Below are positions 1 through 7,498 of a DNA stretch of 41,747 bases, piece by piece. Each line of letters opens with the position of its first letter. Position 1 is the first letter of the stretch. A model generated the notes under the pieces. It worked only from the letters and a program-made list of their open reading frames with translations, made no database searches and had not been told where the DNA came from. Origin of the DNA: a virus; the IMG/VR virus record IMGVR_UViG_3300042922_000488, positions 1 to 41,747 of that record. One strand, given 5' to 3'. The position numbers and the translations under genes were made by a program.

Positions 1-22
1 TTAATTCATCAATATTTGAAGG
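1..22. repeat. terminal overlap, left copy (identical to 41726-41747)
   Basis: The 22 bases beginning ttaattcatc and ending ttgaagg are identical at both contig ends. They lie inside a gene, and removing one copy restores a continuous reading frame. This is an assembly overlap of a circular or terminally redundant genome, not a biological repeat. The unique length is then 41,725 bp. Confidence 0.9.
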
Positions 23-400
23 TATTCCAATAACTGAAGTAAATCTAACAATAATATTACTAGGTACAAAACTCACATCAACTTCACCATTGTCATAAGC
101 TAAACTTATATTTTTAATTACAGTAGCACTTAATTTGTCAATTCCTCTTAAGATAGATTTAATAACTGATCTTCTTTGATCTTCTGTAGAACTTATAGGA
201 ACTGAAATATTAAATATTTTTTCATATCTTTTTAAACCACTATCCAATGCAGTATCTATAAATATATCATCTTTTAAATAATCAATATTAGAGTCTAATT
301 CTTCATATTTAATTGCTTCTGTATTTAATAGTTGTTGAATTTCAGCAACATCATTATAAAAAGATGGAAGATAACTTTTAAGTTCTTCTAGTTTACTCAT
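1..400 (-). CDS. XkdU/YmfQ-like tail protein, N-terminal part (continues across contig junction)
   Basis: The start ATG is at 398-400 and the frame is open to base 1. With the 22-base end overlap removed, it continues in frame at 41725 and stops at 41586, giving about 179 aa. It follows the baseplate J gene (4-base overlap) and precedes the tail fibre, which is the position of the YmfQ/DUF2313 (XkdU) family in PBSX-like contractile tails. Members are thought to form part of the baseplate periphery. The N-terminus (MSKLEELKSYLPSFY) fits that family. The gene looks split only because the circular genome was cut here. Confidence 0.85.
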   Translation of the reverse strand, partial: MSKLEELKSYLPSFYNDVAEIQQLLNTEAIKYEELDSNIDYLKDDIFIDTALDSGLKRYEKIFNISVPISSTEDQRRSVIKSILRGIDKLSATVIKNISLAYDNGEVDVSFVPSNIIVRFTSVIGIPSNIDEL

Positions 401-1479
401 AAAAATGTCACCGTCCCTAATTGTGGTATTTGTTCATCTGATATATTAACATCAGAAACAACACCATTTAATGTAAGATTGCTAACACTTGATATTGCAT
501 CAACTCCTAATATTGAACTACCTAAGGCAATTAATGAAACACTAACGTTATGGTTACTACTACTTATTAAATAACTGATACTTCTTAAATATACCTCTAT
601 AGCATTTTCTGCTTGTGTTTGTGCAACTTCTATTGTATAACCAGTATTTAAAGTTATTGTAGCGCTTACATTAATAGATACTCCTGTTGCAGTTGAAACA
701 GTTACAATCGAACCTATTGAAGCTTTACCCTCACCTAGTCCTTCACTATTCGGATCTAAATATAATTGAAATTCACTAATTAATTCACTACTAGCAATAT
801 TGTTATTAGCATCAAGAATTGATACTTTTACAGTATTATTACCATTCCATAGTGGAAATACTTTTGATCTGCCAACACCAGAAAATTCATCAGCCCATTC
901 TAAATATTGTGCAATATTTCCATCTTGTGCATTGTTTTGAATTTTATTATAGTATCTAGTTCTTAATTCATCATCTGTTTCTATATCTTCACCTAATATA
1001 ATAATTTCAGTGAGATTAGCTGTTTGCAATCCATTTACATATGATATAGGTATTAATTGACCCGATACTGTATTTCCTATTTCTCCTGCTGTTTCACATT
1101 CCATTTTATACTGTCCGTCTGTAATCTTTTCAGTTGCAATAAAATTAACACTAGTATTCGCTACAGAAAATCTATCTCCAATGCTAATATTGAAAGGTGT
1201 TCCACCGCTACCAGTGAATACACCTTTTTGAATTGTTTTACTTGCCTGTATTCTTGTTAAACCAATTTCGTTACATTTTAAATCTAAATATGTATCTTCA
1301 GCCTTATCTACAAAAGCATTGTTTAATAAATCATCCAAATCTATGTATGTTTGTGCTAATTCTGCTGCTATAGGTGCTAAAGTGTCATAAATAATACTTC
1401 CTTGTCTTTTATCTACGCTATCAGAAACATTACTTAGCATATTTGATAATATTGATTCATATGTTTTATCCTCAAACAT
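397..1479 (-). CDS. baseplate J-like protein (XkdT/gp47 family)
   Basis: This 360-aa protein matches the baseplate J family: an N-terminal stretch like MFEDKTYESILSNML, a central segment (about 165-200) with the pattern GEDIETDDELRTRYYNKI and SGVGRSKVFPLW, and a beta-rich C-terminal half. J-like proteins form the wedge of contractile baseplates. It overlaps the DUF2634 gene by 8 bases upstream and the XkdU-like gene by 4 bases downstream, indicating translational coupling. Length is normal for the family. Confidence 0.93.
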   Translation of the reverse strand: MFEDKTYESILSNMLSNVSDSVDKRQGSIIYDTLAPIAAELAQTYIDLDDLLNNAFVDKAEDTYLDLKCNEIGLTRIQASKTIQKGVFTGSGGTPFNISIGDRFSVANTSVNFIATEKITDGQYKMECETAGEIGNTVSGQLIPISYVNGLQTANLTEIIILGEDIETDDELRTRYYNKIQNNAQDGNIAQYLEWADEFSGVGRSKVFPLWNGNNTVKVSILDANNNIASSELISEFQLYLDPNSEGLGEGKASIGSIVTVSTATGVSINVSATITLNTGYTIEVAQTQAENAIEVYLRSISYLISSSNHNVSVSLIALGSSILGVDAISSVSNLTLNGVVSDVNISDEQIPQLGTVTFL

Positions 1480-1885
1480 TTATATTCACCCCCTCTATCT
1501 GAATATCACCCTCAATTGTATTTGCTGTAAACGAAACTAAAAATTCATCCGATTCTGTTTGAGTGATATTAAAATCAGATATTGATAATATTCGTGAGTC
1601 CTGTGTTAATGCTTCAGTACATATTCTTTCTAGCTCTGCATATGTAAAAAGTGAGTCTTTACCAATCAAATTACTTATTTCAATGCCATAATCCCAATCA
1701 TATATCAAAAAATGATATCTTTCAGTTCCAATTATTTTATAGATTGCTTGCTTTATAGCTTCTATTCCATCTACATAACCTACTATTTTTTTTCTGTCCA
1801 CATCAAAATAATATGTATAAGATGGTTGACTTACAATGTCAATCGTTTCGCCAATATTAAATGTATCATTCGGTAATAATGCCAT
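1472..1885 (-). CDS. DUF2634 / XkdS-like baseplate protein (gp25-like)
   Basis: This 137-aa protein resembles the XkdS/DUF2634 family, a counterpart of the T4 gp25 wedge component. Typical features are YDWDYGIEISNLIGKD in the middle and a beta-rich C-terminal half (SISDFNITQTESDEFLVSF). It lies between DUF2577-like and baseplate J genes, the usual PBSX order, and its end overlaps baseplate J. The separation from the upstream gene is 1 base. Confidence 0.88.
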   Translation of the reverse strand: MALLPNDTFNIGETIDIVSQPSYTYYFDVDRKKIVGYVDGIEAIKQAIYKIIGTERYHFLIYDWDYGIEISNLIGKDSLFTYAELERICTEALTQDSRILSISDFNITQTESDEFLVSFTANTIEGDIQIEGVNINV

Positions 1886-1886
1886 A

Positions 1887-2132
1887 TTACACCACCTTAG
1901 ACAAAATTATATATTTTTGTCCTCTTTCTACTCTCAACATGATTAGTTTATCATTTATTTCAAGATTATTACTTACTAATGATGTTTTAATGATTACCGA
2001 TTCGGGCAATTCTAATTTTTGATTAACTCTTATAATTAAAGGACTAACACTTGATACTGTTCCAGATATATATTCTGTAAGTTTTTCATTTTCTAAAACA
2101 TTTTTTACTATTTGTTTAATTTGCTCTATCAT
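1887..2132 (-). CDS. DUF2577 / XkdR-like small baseplate protein
   Basis: This 81-aa protein starts MIEQIKQIVKNVLEN and continues with an OB-fold-like beta region (SPLIIRVNQKLELPESVIIK). That is typical of DUF2577 (XkdR) proteins, which lie between the hub (XkdQ) and XkdS in PBSX-type tails. Position and size support the call; the exact structural role in the baseplate hub is inferred from the family. Confidence 0.82.
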   Translation of the reverse strand: MIEQIKQIVKNVLENEKLTEYISGTVSSVSPLIIRVNQKLELPESVIIKTSLVSNNLEINDKLIMLRVERGQKYIILSKVV

Positions 2133-2144
2133 GTAATCACCACC

Positions 2145-3122
2145 TTAAATAATTCGTAATTCAAGTTCCATAGTATAGTTATTATTTGAAAAAGAGTGTT
2201 TTGCACTTTCTATTAACATGTACTGTTTATTAATTTTCATATCATATAAAGTTATACTATTTATAAAAATACTAAATCCTGCCCTTGCTCTAATATCGCC
2301 GAGGACAGGAATACTTAATTTTTTAGATATTCTATTATATAATGAAAGTGTTTGATTAGCTCTATCTGTTATTTGTGCATCATTTAAACTTTCATCAACT
2401 GTTTCATAATATTGTAAAATTCCCCATTTCTGAATGTTGTTGCTATCTTTTACAATGTAAATTTCTTTAATACCGCTATCTTTATTATTTTTAATAAGCT
2501 TTATTTGATTAGCTGTATCTTCATCAATTGATGTAGAATAATTAAAATCTGTCAAATTGTGATTTCCGTCTACCCCAAAGTCAGTTTTCAAATTTTCAAC
2601 ATTTCTTAAACATATTTTTCCAAAATCATCATATAATACATATAATTTCTTCGTTGATACAAGGGTTAAATCATTTGCTTTATATTGAATGTCTAATAAT
2701 GTTTTATCTTCTTCAATCATTGAAGGTATTACATATCCGGTATCTTCTATAATGCCTGTCTTTAAATTAAAATCACTTGCAATTTTTTTTAATATATCTC
2801 CTGCTTTTTTATTTTCAAAAACATATGTCTCTTTATTTTTAAAATATCTTAGTTGATCATAAGCAGAAACCTTGATTATATTATCTTTATTACTACTTTT
2901 CGAGAATACATATCCGTAAAATATTGGATTTTTCTTATATTTAAATCTAACTACAGAACCCTCATAAAATGCAATTTTATTATCATTAATAACATTAAAT
3001 TCCAGTTTACTTGCACCGCCTGATCTTTCGGTGTTCCAAGTTATTGAACCTTCAACTAAATCGGAAATATTATAAATATCACCTTTTACATTATCCTGAA
3101 TTAATAATTCTATATCACTCAA
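2145..3122 (-). CDS. XkdQ-like baseplate hub protein (gp27/gpD type)
   Basis: This 325-aa protein has the XkdQ layout: an N-terminal segment (SDIELLIQDNVKGDIYNISDL, WNTERSGGASKLEF), a middle DILKKIASDFNLKTG-like segment and a conserved C-terminus (MLIESAKHSFSNNNYTMELEL). In this family the protein forms the tail-tip hub below the tube. Its ATG overlaps the end of the XkdP-like gene by 4 bases (ATGA-type coupling). Nothing unusual is visible. Confidence 0.9.
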   Translation of the reverse strand: MSDIELLIQDNVKGDIYNISDLVEGSITWNTERSGGASKLEFNVINDNKIAFYEGSVVRFKYKKNPIFYGYVFSKSSNKDNIIKVSAYDQLRYFKNKETYVFENKKAGDILKKIASDFNLKTGIIEDTGYVIPSMIEEDKTLLDIQYKANDLTLVSTKKLYVLYDDFGKICLRNVENLKTDFGVDGNHNLTDFNYSTSIDEDTANQIKLIKNNKDSGIKEIYIVKDSNNIQKWGILQYYETVDESLNDAQITDRANQTLSLYNRISKKLSIPVLGDIRARAGFSIFINSITLYDMKINKQYMLIESAKHSFSNNNYTMELELRII

Positions 3123-3814
3123 ATTCTCAACACCTGCCCAACAAAAATAGTGTATTTAGAATTTCCAGTACCTTTATTTCTTTTATCTATAGTTGTTTTA
3201 TTTAATTTATAAATATCAGCATATTTAGCACCATCATTTAATTCTCTTTTTGCTATCGCCCACAAAGAATCACCAGATTTTACCATATATGTTTTATTAG
3301 TTTTTTTATCGTTTGATCTATTATCTTTTACTTCAACTGTTTTAGTATTATTAGAAGTAACAATTTTTTGTGAACTATATACTCTATATTCTTTTAAATT
3401 AATATCATAGTCCCATTCACCAGTAGAACCAACTATTTCAGAAATAGAAAAATCTTCTACTGTTACAAGTATATTTGTTTTCATATTTAATAATTTATTT
3501 TTATTATTTCTAACAATAATAAATCTAACTGGTTTTTTGTTTTTTTTAAATTCAGTAAATTTATCTATATAATATTTAGGATGTTTAAAATCATTTTTAG
3601 TTACAACCCAAGGATATTCAGAACTGTTAGGTAAATAACTTTTAAAGCTAATATCTCTCAATGGTATACCTTTAATGATATTAATTTCACCTAAATTAAC
3701 CAATTCAGTTGTTTTATTTGAACTTTTTGTTTTTATACTAAATTCATTTGGATTGACAGGAAGGCGTATAGTTGTGCCTTCCAAATCAAAAAATACACCA
3801 TATTCTTCATTCAT
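3119..3814 (-). CDS. XkdP-like tail protein with C-terminal LysM domain
   Basis: This 231-aa protein has an N-terminal XkdP-like region (FFDLEGTTIRLPVNPNEF), a charged linker around 160-175 and a C-terminal LysM domain (about 175-231: YMVKSGDSLWAIAKRELND and VGQVLRI). In PBSX-like phages this protein sits between tape measure and hub. The LysM probably anchors the tail tip or binds peptidoglycan during injection. Start and stop overlap both neighbours. Confidence 0.92.
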   Translation of the reverse strand: MNEEYGVFFDLEGTTIRLPVNPNEFSIKTKSSNKTTELVNLGEINIIKGIPLRDISFKSYLPNSSEYPWVVTKNDFKHPKYYIDKFTEFKKNKKPVRFIIVRNNKNKLLNMKTNILVTVEDFSISEIVGSTGEWDYDINLKEYRVYSSQKIVTSNNTKTVEVKDNRSNDKKTNKTYMVKSGDSLWAIAKRELNDGAKYADIYKLNKTTIDKRNKGTGNSKYTIFVGQVLRI

Positions 3815-5814
3815 TAACTATGCGCCCCCTCTGCTGATACAGCTATTTGTTCTGTTAAAATTTCTTTAATTCTATTTGTGATACCATTTACATCGGCTGT
3901 TTCTCTTATATCGCCAAAACTTACAGAAATATTAGGTGCTAAAGTAGATATTTTATTAATTGCATCTCTTTCGGCTACGTCACGTAAAAGCTTTATATCT
4001 TCTGCATTAATATTAACATCACTCTTAATTTCACCAATTGAAGAGTTACCTTTTCCAAAATAATCCTCTTGATTATCGTTAAGTGTATTAAATTTATCAC
4101 CAATCATACCAGCTAAATCTTGTACGCCATTAACTGCCATTCCACCAAGTTTTTCACCAATATTTTGACCTTCATTAAACGCTGTATTATAATCTATTTG
4201 GTCAAATCTCATTAGTTTTACAACATCTTTATCACTCTTTAAATTATCTCTTTCTTTTTCAAGAGTATCAAGAAGATTAGTCATTCCACTAGTCATATCG
4301 ACTTTTAAGCCGGGGATTTTATTAATTACACCTTCAATGCCCTTTGCTATGTTTAGTAAAAAGCTCAATGCATTTATTGATAGATCATAAAATAACTTCT
4401 TTACCGCATATACTGGATCACGAAATATATTAGCAAAGAATTCAGCCACAGATAATACAACATTTGCAAAATAAGCAAAAATATTAAATAGAAATGCAAA
4501 TAATACTCCAAATATTCCACCAACTACACCAACAACTTTTACAACAATATCACCAAATTTTATCATAGCATATAATAATAAACCAATTGCTGCACCTATC
4601 AATAATATTGGCCAGTTTATAGCCAACCATGCTGCTGCTTGAACTAATATTGGTGCAACCATAGCCCATAATTTAACTATAAGCGCTGGAATTTGAGTAA
4701 TCGCCCATAAGGTTAGAGCTGCCCCTATCGCAACTAATATAGGTTCGATAATTCCCCAATTTTGCTGTATAAAATTAGCCACTTCCATAACACTAGTTAT
4801 AATCGCATCAAGAATAACAACTATTACATTTAATCCATTTGTTAATGAATTAATAAAAGCTGCACCACCAGCCGAATTTATAAATTCAGTGATCTTTTGT
4901 TGTAATGGAATTATACTCATTGTTAATTTATTTTTAATACTATTTCCAATATCTGCAAATGTCATTGGTATTTTAGCAAACATTTCATTTGTATCGTCTG
5001 CTGAATTAATCATAGCTTTTTTAATTATATCTGCCGTAATTTTACCTTCTGAAGACATTTGTTTTAACTTACCCATTGTTACGCCCATTTCTTCAGCTAT
5101 TGCTTGTGCTAACATGGGTGCATTTTCCATTATACTTCTAAATTCATCACCTTGTAATTTTCCTGCTGACATAGCTTGTGTTAGCTGATACATAGCAGAT
5201 GTTTGTTCTTGAATAGAAGCACCACCGATTTTAAATTGTTTATTAAGCTGTTCAACAAAATAAATAGCTTCATCATTTGTAGAAAACGTATCTTTTGCCA
5301 TTATACCAAGTTTTGCAACCGAAGCTGCCATTATACTATATTCACCTCTTGAATTTTGTGCTGCTTGATATATTTTATTTTGTAATTCACTAAATGTTTG
5401 ATTTCCGTCATTAATTAAACTTAATCTTGAACCAATATTAGTTAAAGTATCTAAAGTTCCTACTGCTTCTTTAACTGCCAAAGCTCCGCCTATAGTAACT
5501 GCTATTTGCTTTAAATTAGTAAATATTCCGGATGATTTTTGCGCTTCACTGTTAAATTTTTTTTGGCTTGATGTAGCTTTGTCAATTCCACTATTTGTAT
5601 CGTTAATACGTTTGTTCATATTTTGTATTTCTTTATTTGCACTTGTAATTTGACCTCTAGCCTGTGCAATCGTCTGACTTAGCTTTAAATCTTTTGCAGA
5701 TGCAGAGTTTAATTGTTCCATGACATTTAACGTCATATGCATTGCTTTTACTATATTTTGAAAAGGTTTTGACATTTGATCGTTAATTCTTAAGTCAGTT
5801 GAATAAGCTGCCAC
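3814..5814 (-). CDS. tail tape measure protein
   Basis: The chosen start is GTG at 5812-5814 (MAAYSTDLRINDQ, 666 aa). A GGAGGTG Shine-Dalgarno lies 5 bases upstream. The longer frame to an ATG at 5868 would begin inside the terminator hairpin of the preceding gene. The protein has an N-terminal helical part (20-110), the conserved tape-measure domain (about 110-300: SVAKLGIMAKD, QGDEFRSIMENAPMLAQA, GKLKQMSSEGKITADI), and hydrophobic segments around 330-480. It sets tail length and leads DNA entry. It is short for a tape measure, suggesting a modest tail. Confidence 0.93.
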   Translation of the reverse strand: MAAYSTDLRINDQMSKPFQNIVKAMHMTLNVMEQLNSASAKDLKLSQTIAQARGQITSANKEIQNMNKRINDTNSGIDKATSSQKKFNSEAQKSSGIFTNLKQIAVTIGGALAVKEAVGTLDTLTNIGSRLSLINDGNQTFSELQNKIYQAAQNSRGEYSIMAASVAKLGIMAKDTFSTNDEAIYFVEQLNKQFKIGGASIQEQTSAMYQLTQAMSAGKLQGDEFRSIMENAPMLAQAIAEEMGVTMGKLKQMSSEGKITADIIKKAMINSADDTNEMFAKIPMTFADIGNSIKNKLTMSIIPLQQKITEFINSAGGAAFINSLTNGLNVIVVILDAIITSVMEVANFIQQNWGIIEPILVAIGAALTLWAITQIPALIVKLWAMVAPILVQAAAWLAINWPILLIGAAIGLLLYAMIKFGDIVVKVVGVVGGIFGVLFAFLFNIFAYFANVVLSVAEFFANIFRDPVYAVKKLFYDLSINALSFLLNIAKGIEGVINKIPGLKVDMTSGMTNLLDTLEKERDNLKSDKDVVKLMRFDQIDYNTAFNEGQNIGEKLGGMAVNGVQDLAGMIGDKFNTLNDNQEDYFGKGNSSIGEIKSDVNINAEDIKLLRDVAERDAINKISTLAPNISVSFGDIRETADVNGITNRIKEILTEQIAVSAEGAHS

Positions 5815-5844
5815 TACACCACCTCCATTTCTAAAAAACTGCAT

Positions 5845-5878
5845 AAAAATAAACCGCCTATTTCTCAATAGACGGTTT
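5845..5878 (-). terminator. rho-independent terminator of the moron at 5891-6316
   Basis: A 12-bp stem (5851-5862 with 5867-5878, one G-U pair in minus-strand RNA) with a 4-base loop is followed on the minus strand by ATTTTTATG. It lies between the moron stop and the tape-measure start, so it would insulate the moron. It would also reduce late transcription into the rest of the tail operon unless antitermination occurs. Confidence 0.8.
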
Positions 5879-5890
5879 TAGTAATTTAAT

Positions 5891-6316
5891 TTAATATTGT
5901 GCTTTTAACTTCATTATATAATTATATAATTCTTCAACATGTTTTGAATTTTTTGATGTTAGAATTATCTCAACATTTTCATATTTACGTCTTATACTCT
6001 GTAAATCAATTTCTTTAAATTTGAATGTTATGTACTGGTTATTTATGTTTTGTTTTTTCTTAAAAGCAAGTGCAAAAATTCCAATTAATAATAATCTTGT
6101 TGCTGTAACTCTTTCAGATAATTGTCTTTCATTTTCTAACATAACATCAACATCAGATATGTTTGACTCTAAATATGTTTTACCTATGGTATAGAATTTA
6201 AAAGTTTTATCTGGATTTACTCTAACAACAAAATCAAAATTACTGTTCCATTCTGCAAAACCCCCGACATATTTCATAGCGTATGTTAATGGAACTTCTT
6301 TTTTTACACCAAACAT
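5891..6316 (-). CDS. moron protein of unknown function inside the tail operon
   Basis: I chose ATG at 6314-6316 (MFGVKKEVPL, 141 aa) because GAGAGGTG lies 6 bases upstream. I do not recognise a family. A beta-rich N-terminal half (GGFAEWNSNFDFVVRVNPDKTFKF) is followed by a hydrophobic stretch (ATRLLLIGIFALAF, about 94-107) and a lysine-rich part with a second beta pattern, perhaps a PH-like fold. It has its own consensus promoter and a strong terminator, and it separates tail chaperone from tape measure. This suggests a cargo gene expressed from the prophage, for example for superinfection exclusion or host benefit. Confidence 0.75.
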   Translation of the reverse strand: MFGVKKEVPLTYAMKYVGGFAEWNSNFDFVVRVNPDKTFKFYTIGKTYLESNISDVDVMLENERQLSERVTATRLLLIGIFALAFKKKQNINNQYITFKFKEIDLQSIRRKYENVEIILTSKNSKHVEELYNYIMKLKAQY

Positions 6317-6348
6317 AAATAACACCTCTCTTTGATAAAATTTGTATT

Positions 6349-6377
6349 ATTATACCATATATTGAGTAACATAACAA
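6349..6377 (-). promoter_or_regulatory. sigma-70-type promoter of the moron
   Basis: On the minus strand, TTGTTA (6372-6377), a 17-bp spacer and a perfect TATAAT (6349-6354) precede the moron start by about 30 bases. The promoter begins directly after the stop codon of the tail chaperone extension. Confidence 0.8.
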
Positions 6378-6539
6378 TCATTTGTTTTTTTCTTCTCTTA
6401 CCCTACGCAATGTACTAACATATATAAAAGCCTTTTCTTCATCTGGTAGATTAACAAACACACTAGGTAATATGTGTAATTTTTGCAAGACGAAATGAGC
6501 CATATTAGAATCAAAATCGCCTTGCTCTATTAGTTTTTT
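6378..6539 (-). CDS. tail assembly chaperone, -1 frameshift extension (GT part)
   Basis: After the slip site the -1 frame is open for about 51 codons to a TGA at 6378-6380. It encodes KLIEQGDFDSNMAHFVLQ, then an LHILPSVFVNLPDEEKAF segment, and a basic end. This P-x-x-F-x-x-L-P-x-E-E-K-A pattern is typical of the second part of tail assembly chaperones (gpGT type). The extension has no ribosome binding site of its own. The fusion would be about 188 aa and would recruit tape measure to tube protein during tail assembly. The frameshift itself is inferred. Confidence 0.82.
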   Translation of the reverse strand, partial: KKLIEQGDFDSNMAHFVLQKLHILPSVFVNLPDEEKAFIYVSTLRRVREEKNK

Positions 6540-6943
6540 GCCTCTTCTACCAAATCGTCCATTGAATTATTAAATCCTGATAATGTCATAATTTCACCAG
6601 ATAACTTCACAATTTCGCCAATTAATAGAACTTTATTTAAATACTGTTCAGGCAAAATACATCCTGCTGATTTAATACTATCTGCATCCTTAAAATTAGG
6701 GTCAACTGTTCCTTCAATAACTAATTTTTCTTGTATTGCAGTTGTATCTGTTTCAATTACACCTTTTTTATTAGTTTTAATGCATTCATTTTGAATAGAT
6801 TTATATGTATTCATTGGGATTGCTTTAATTTTAAATTTTAAAATTTGTCCATCATCATCTATAAACCTATTTGATACTGACACTTCTGTAGTCTGATCAT
6901 TAACAGCTGTATTTCTATTTAAAAAATTTTGTAATTTTGACAT
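6530..6943 (-). CDS. XkdN-like tail assembly chaperone (zero-frame product)
   Basis: This 137-aa protein matches XkdN-type tail assembly chaperones: MSKLQNFLNRNTA at the N-terminus, an FKIKAIPMNTYKSIQNEC segment, an LVIEGTVDPNFKDADSIKS segment, and LPEQYLNKVLLIGEIVKLSG before the end. It follows the tube gene and precedes the tape measure, the standard place. Its last codons, GCA AAA AAC TAA, contain a classic A-AAA-AAC slippery site, so a minority of ribosomes should make the longer fusion. Confidence 0.9.
   Translation of the reverse strand: MSKLQNFLNRNTAVNDQTTEVSVSNRFIDDDGQILKFKIKAIPMNTYKSIQNECIKTNKKGVIETDTTAIQEKLVIEGTVDPNFKDADSIKSAGCILPEQYLNKVLLIGEIVKLSGEIMTLSGFNNSMDDLVEEAKN
6533..6539 (-). 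promoter_or_regulatory. A-AAA-AAC -1 ribosomal frameshift site
   Basis: The minus-strand heptamer AAAAAAC is in the correct phase (GCA AAA AAC TAA) directly before the zero-frame stop, and the -1 frame then continues for 51 codons. I see no obvious strong downstream pseudoknot, but stop-proximal slippery sites in phage chaperones often work without one. Confidence 0.85.
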
Positions 6944-6981
6944 GTTTAAATCTCCCTTAGATTATATTTATTTTAGAATAA

Positions 6982-7006
6982 GGGTGTACTATTTTATGGT
7001 ACACCC
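6982..7006 (-). terminator. hairpin after tail tube gene (partial terminator or 3'-end stabiliser)
   Basis: A perfect 8-bp stem GGGTGTAC/GTACACCC with a 9-base loop lies 19 bases after the tube gene. The minus-strand tail is TTATTC, a weak U-tract. It probably stabilises the abundant tube and sheath message and partly attenuates downstream transcription. Confidence 0.6.
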
Positions 7007-7024
7007 ATTTAATATGTTGTTGTA

Positions 7025-7480
7025 TTAAAGTTCTGTAAAGCTATCAAGAATTTCATAATCATCAAATGTAAATGAAACTTCATCATCCATTGCAGTAGCT
7101 TCAAGATCCATTTTAGTTAAAATAACACTATCTATATTACAATTTTTTAATACTACGGTTTGTTTACCCGTTGCAGAACCTTTGTCTTCATTAGTTACTT
7201 GAATATCAAAATAAGTATCTTTTCCTGTCTTATTGTATGTATTCATCAACTGTCTAAAGATTGAAGTAACATAATAAATAGTTAATGTACCAGAACCTTT
7301 CCAGCCTTTAGCCTTTGATCCTGTTCCACGTCTACCAAGTACAAGAACATCTTCTTTATTTTTTTCAACTTTAGCCTCTACTTTTTTAATGTAAGCCAAG
7401 TTTTCAATATTTCCGTTAATAGTTGCAAAAGCAGTCCCTTCACCACCATTTACAACATCTTTTACATTGTTAAATGCCAT
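7025..7480 (-). CDS. XkdM-like tail tube protein
   Basis: This 151-aa protein resembles the XkdM tail tube family: LGRRGTGSKAKGWKGSGTL at about 48-66, the ITSIFRQLMNTYNK-like helix and the C-terminal FTFDDYEILDSFTEL. It lies directly downstream of the sheath gene (18-base gap) with a GAGGGGTG ribosome site. Tube subunits stack as hexamers inside the sheath. A hairpin follows it, consistent with its need for high expression. Confidence 0.93.
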   Translation of the reverse strand: MAFNNVKDVVNGGEGTAFATINGNIENLAYIKKVEAKVEKNKEDVLVLGRRGTGSKAKGWKGSGTLTIYYVTSIFRQLMNTYNKTGKDTYFDIQVTNEDKGSATGKQTVVLKNCNIDSVILTKMDLEATAMDDEVSFTFDDYEILDSFTEL

Positions 7481-7498
7481 AATTTAATTTCACCCCTC

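Noticed and set aside
5815-5868. N-terminal extension of the tape measure (start at 5868)
   Set aside because: The extension begins inside the moron terminator and lacks a ribosome site, while GTG 5814 has GGAGGTG at ideal distance.
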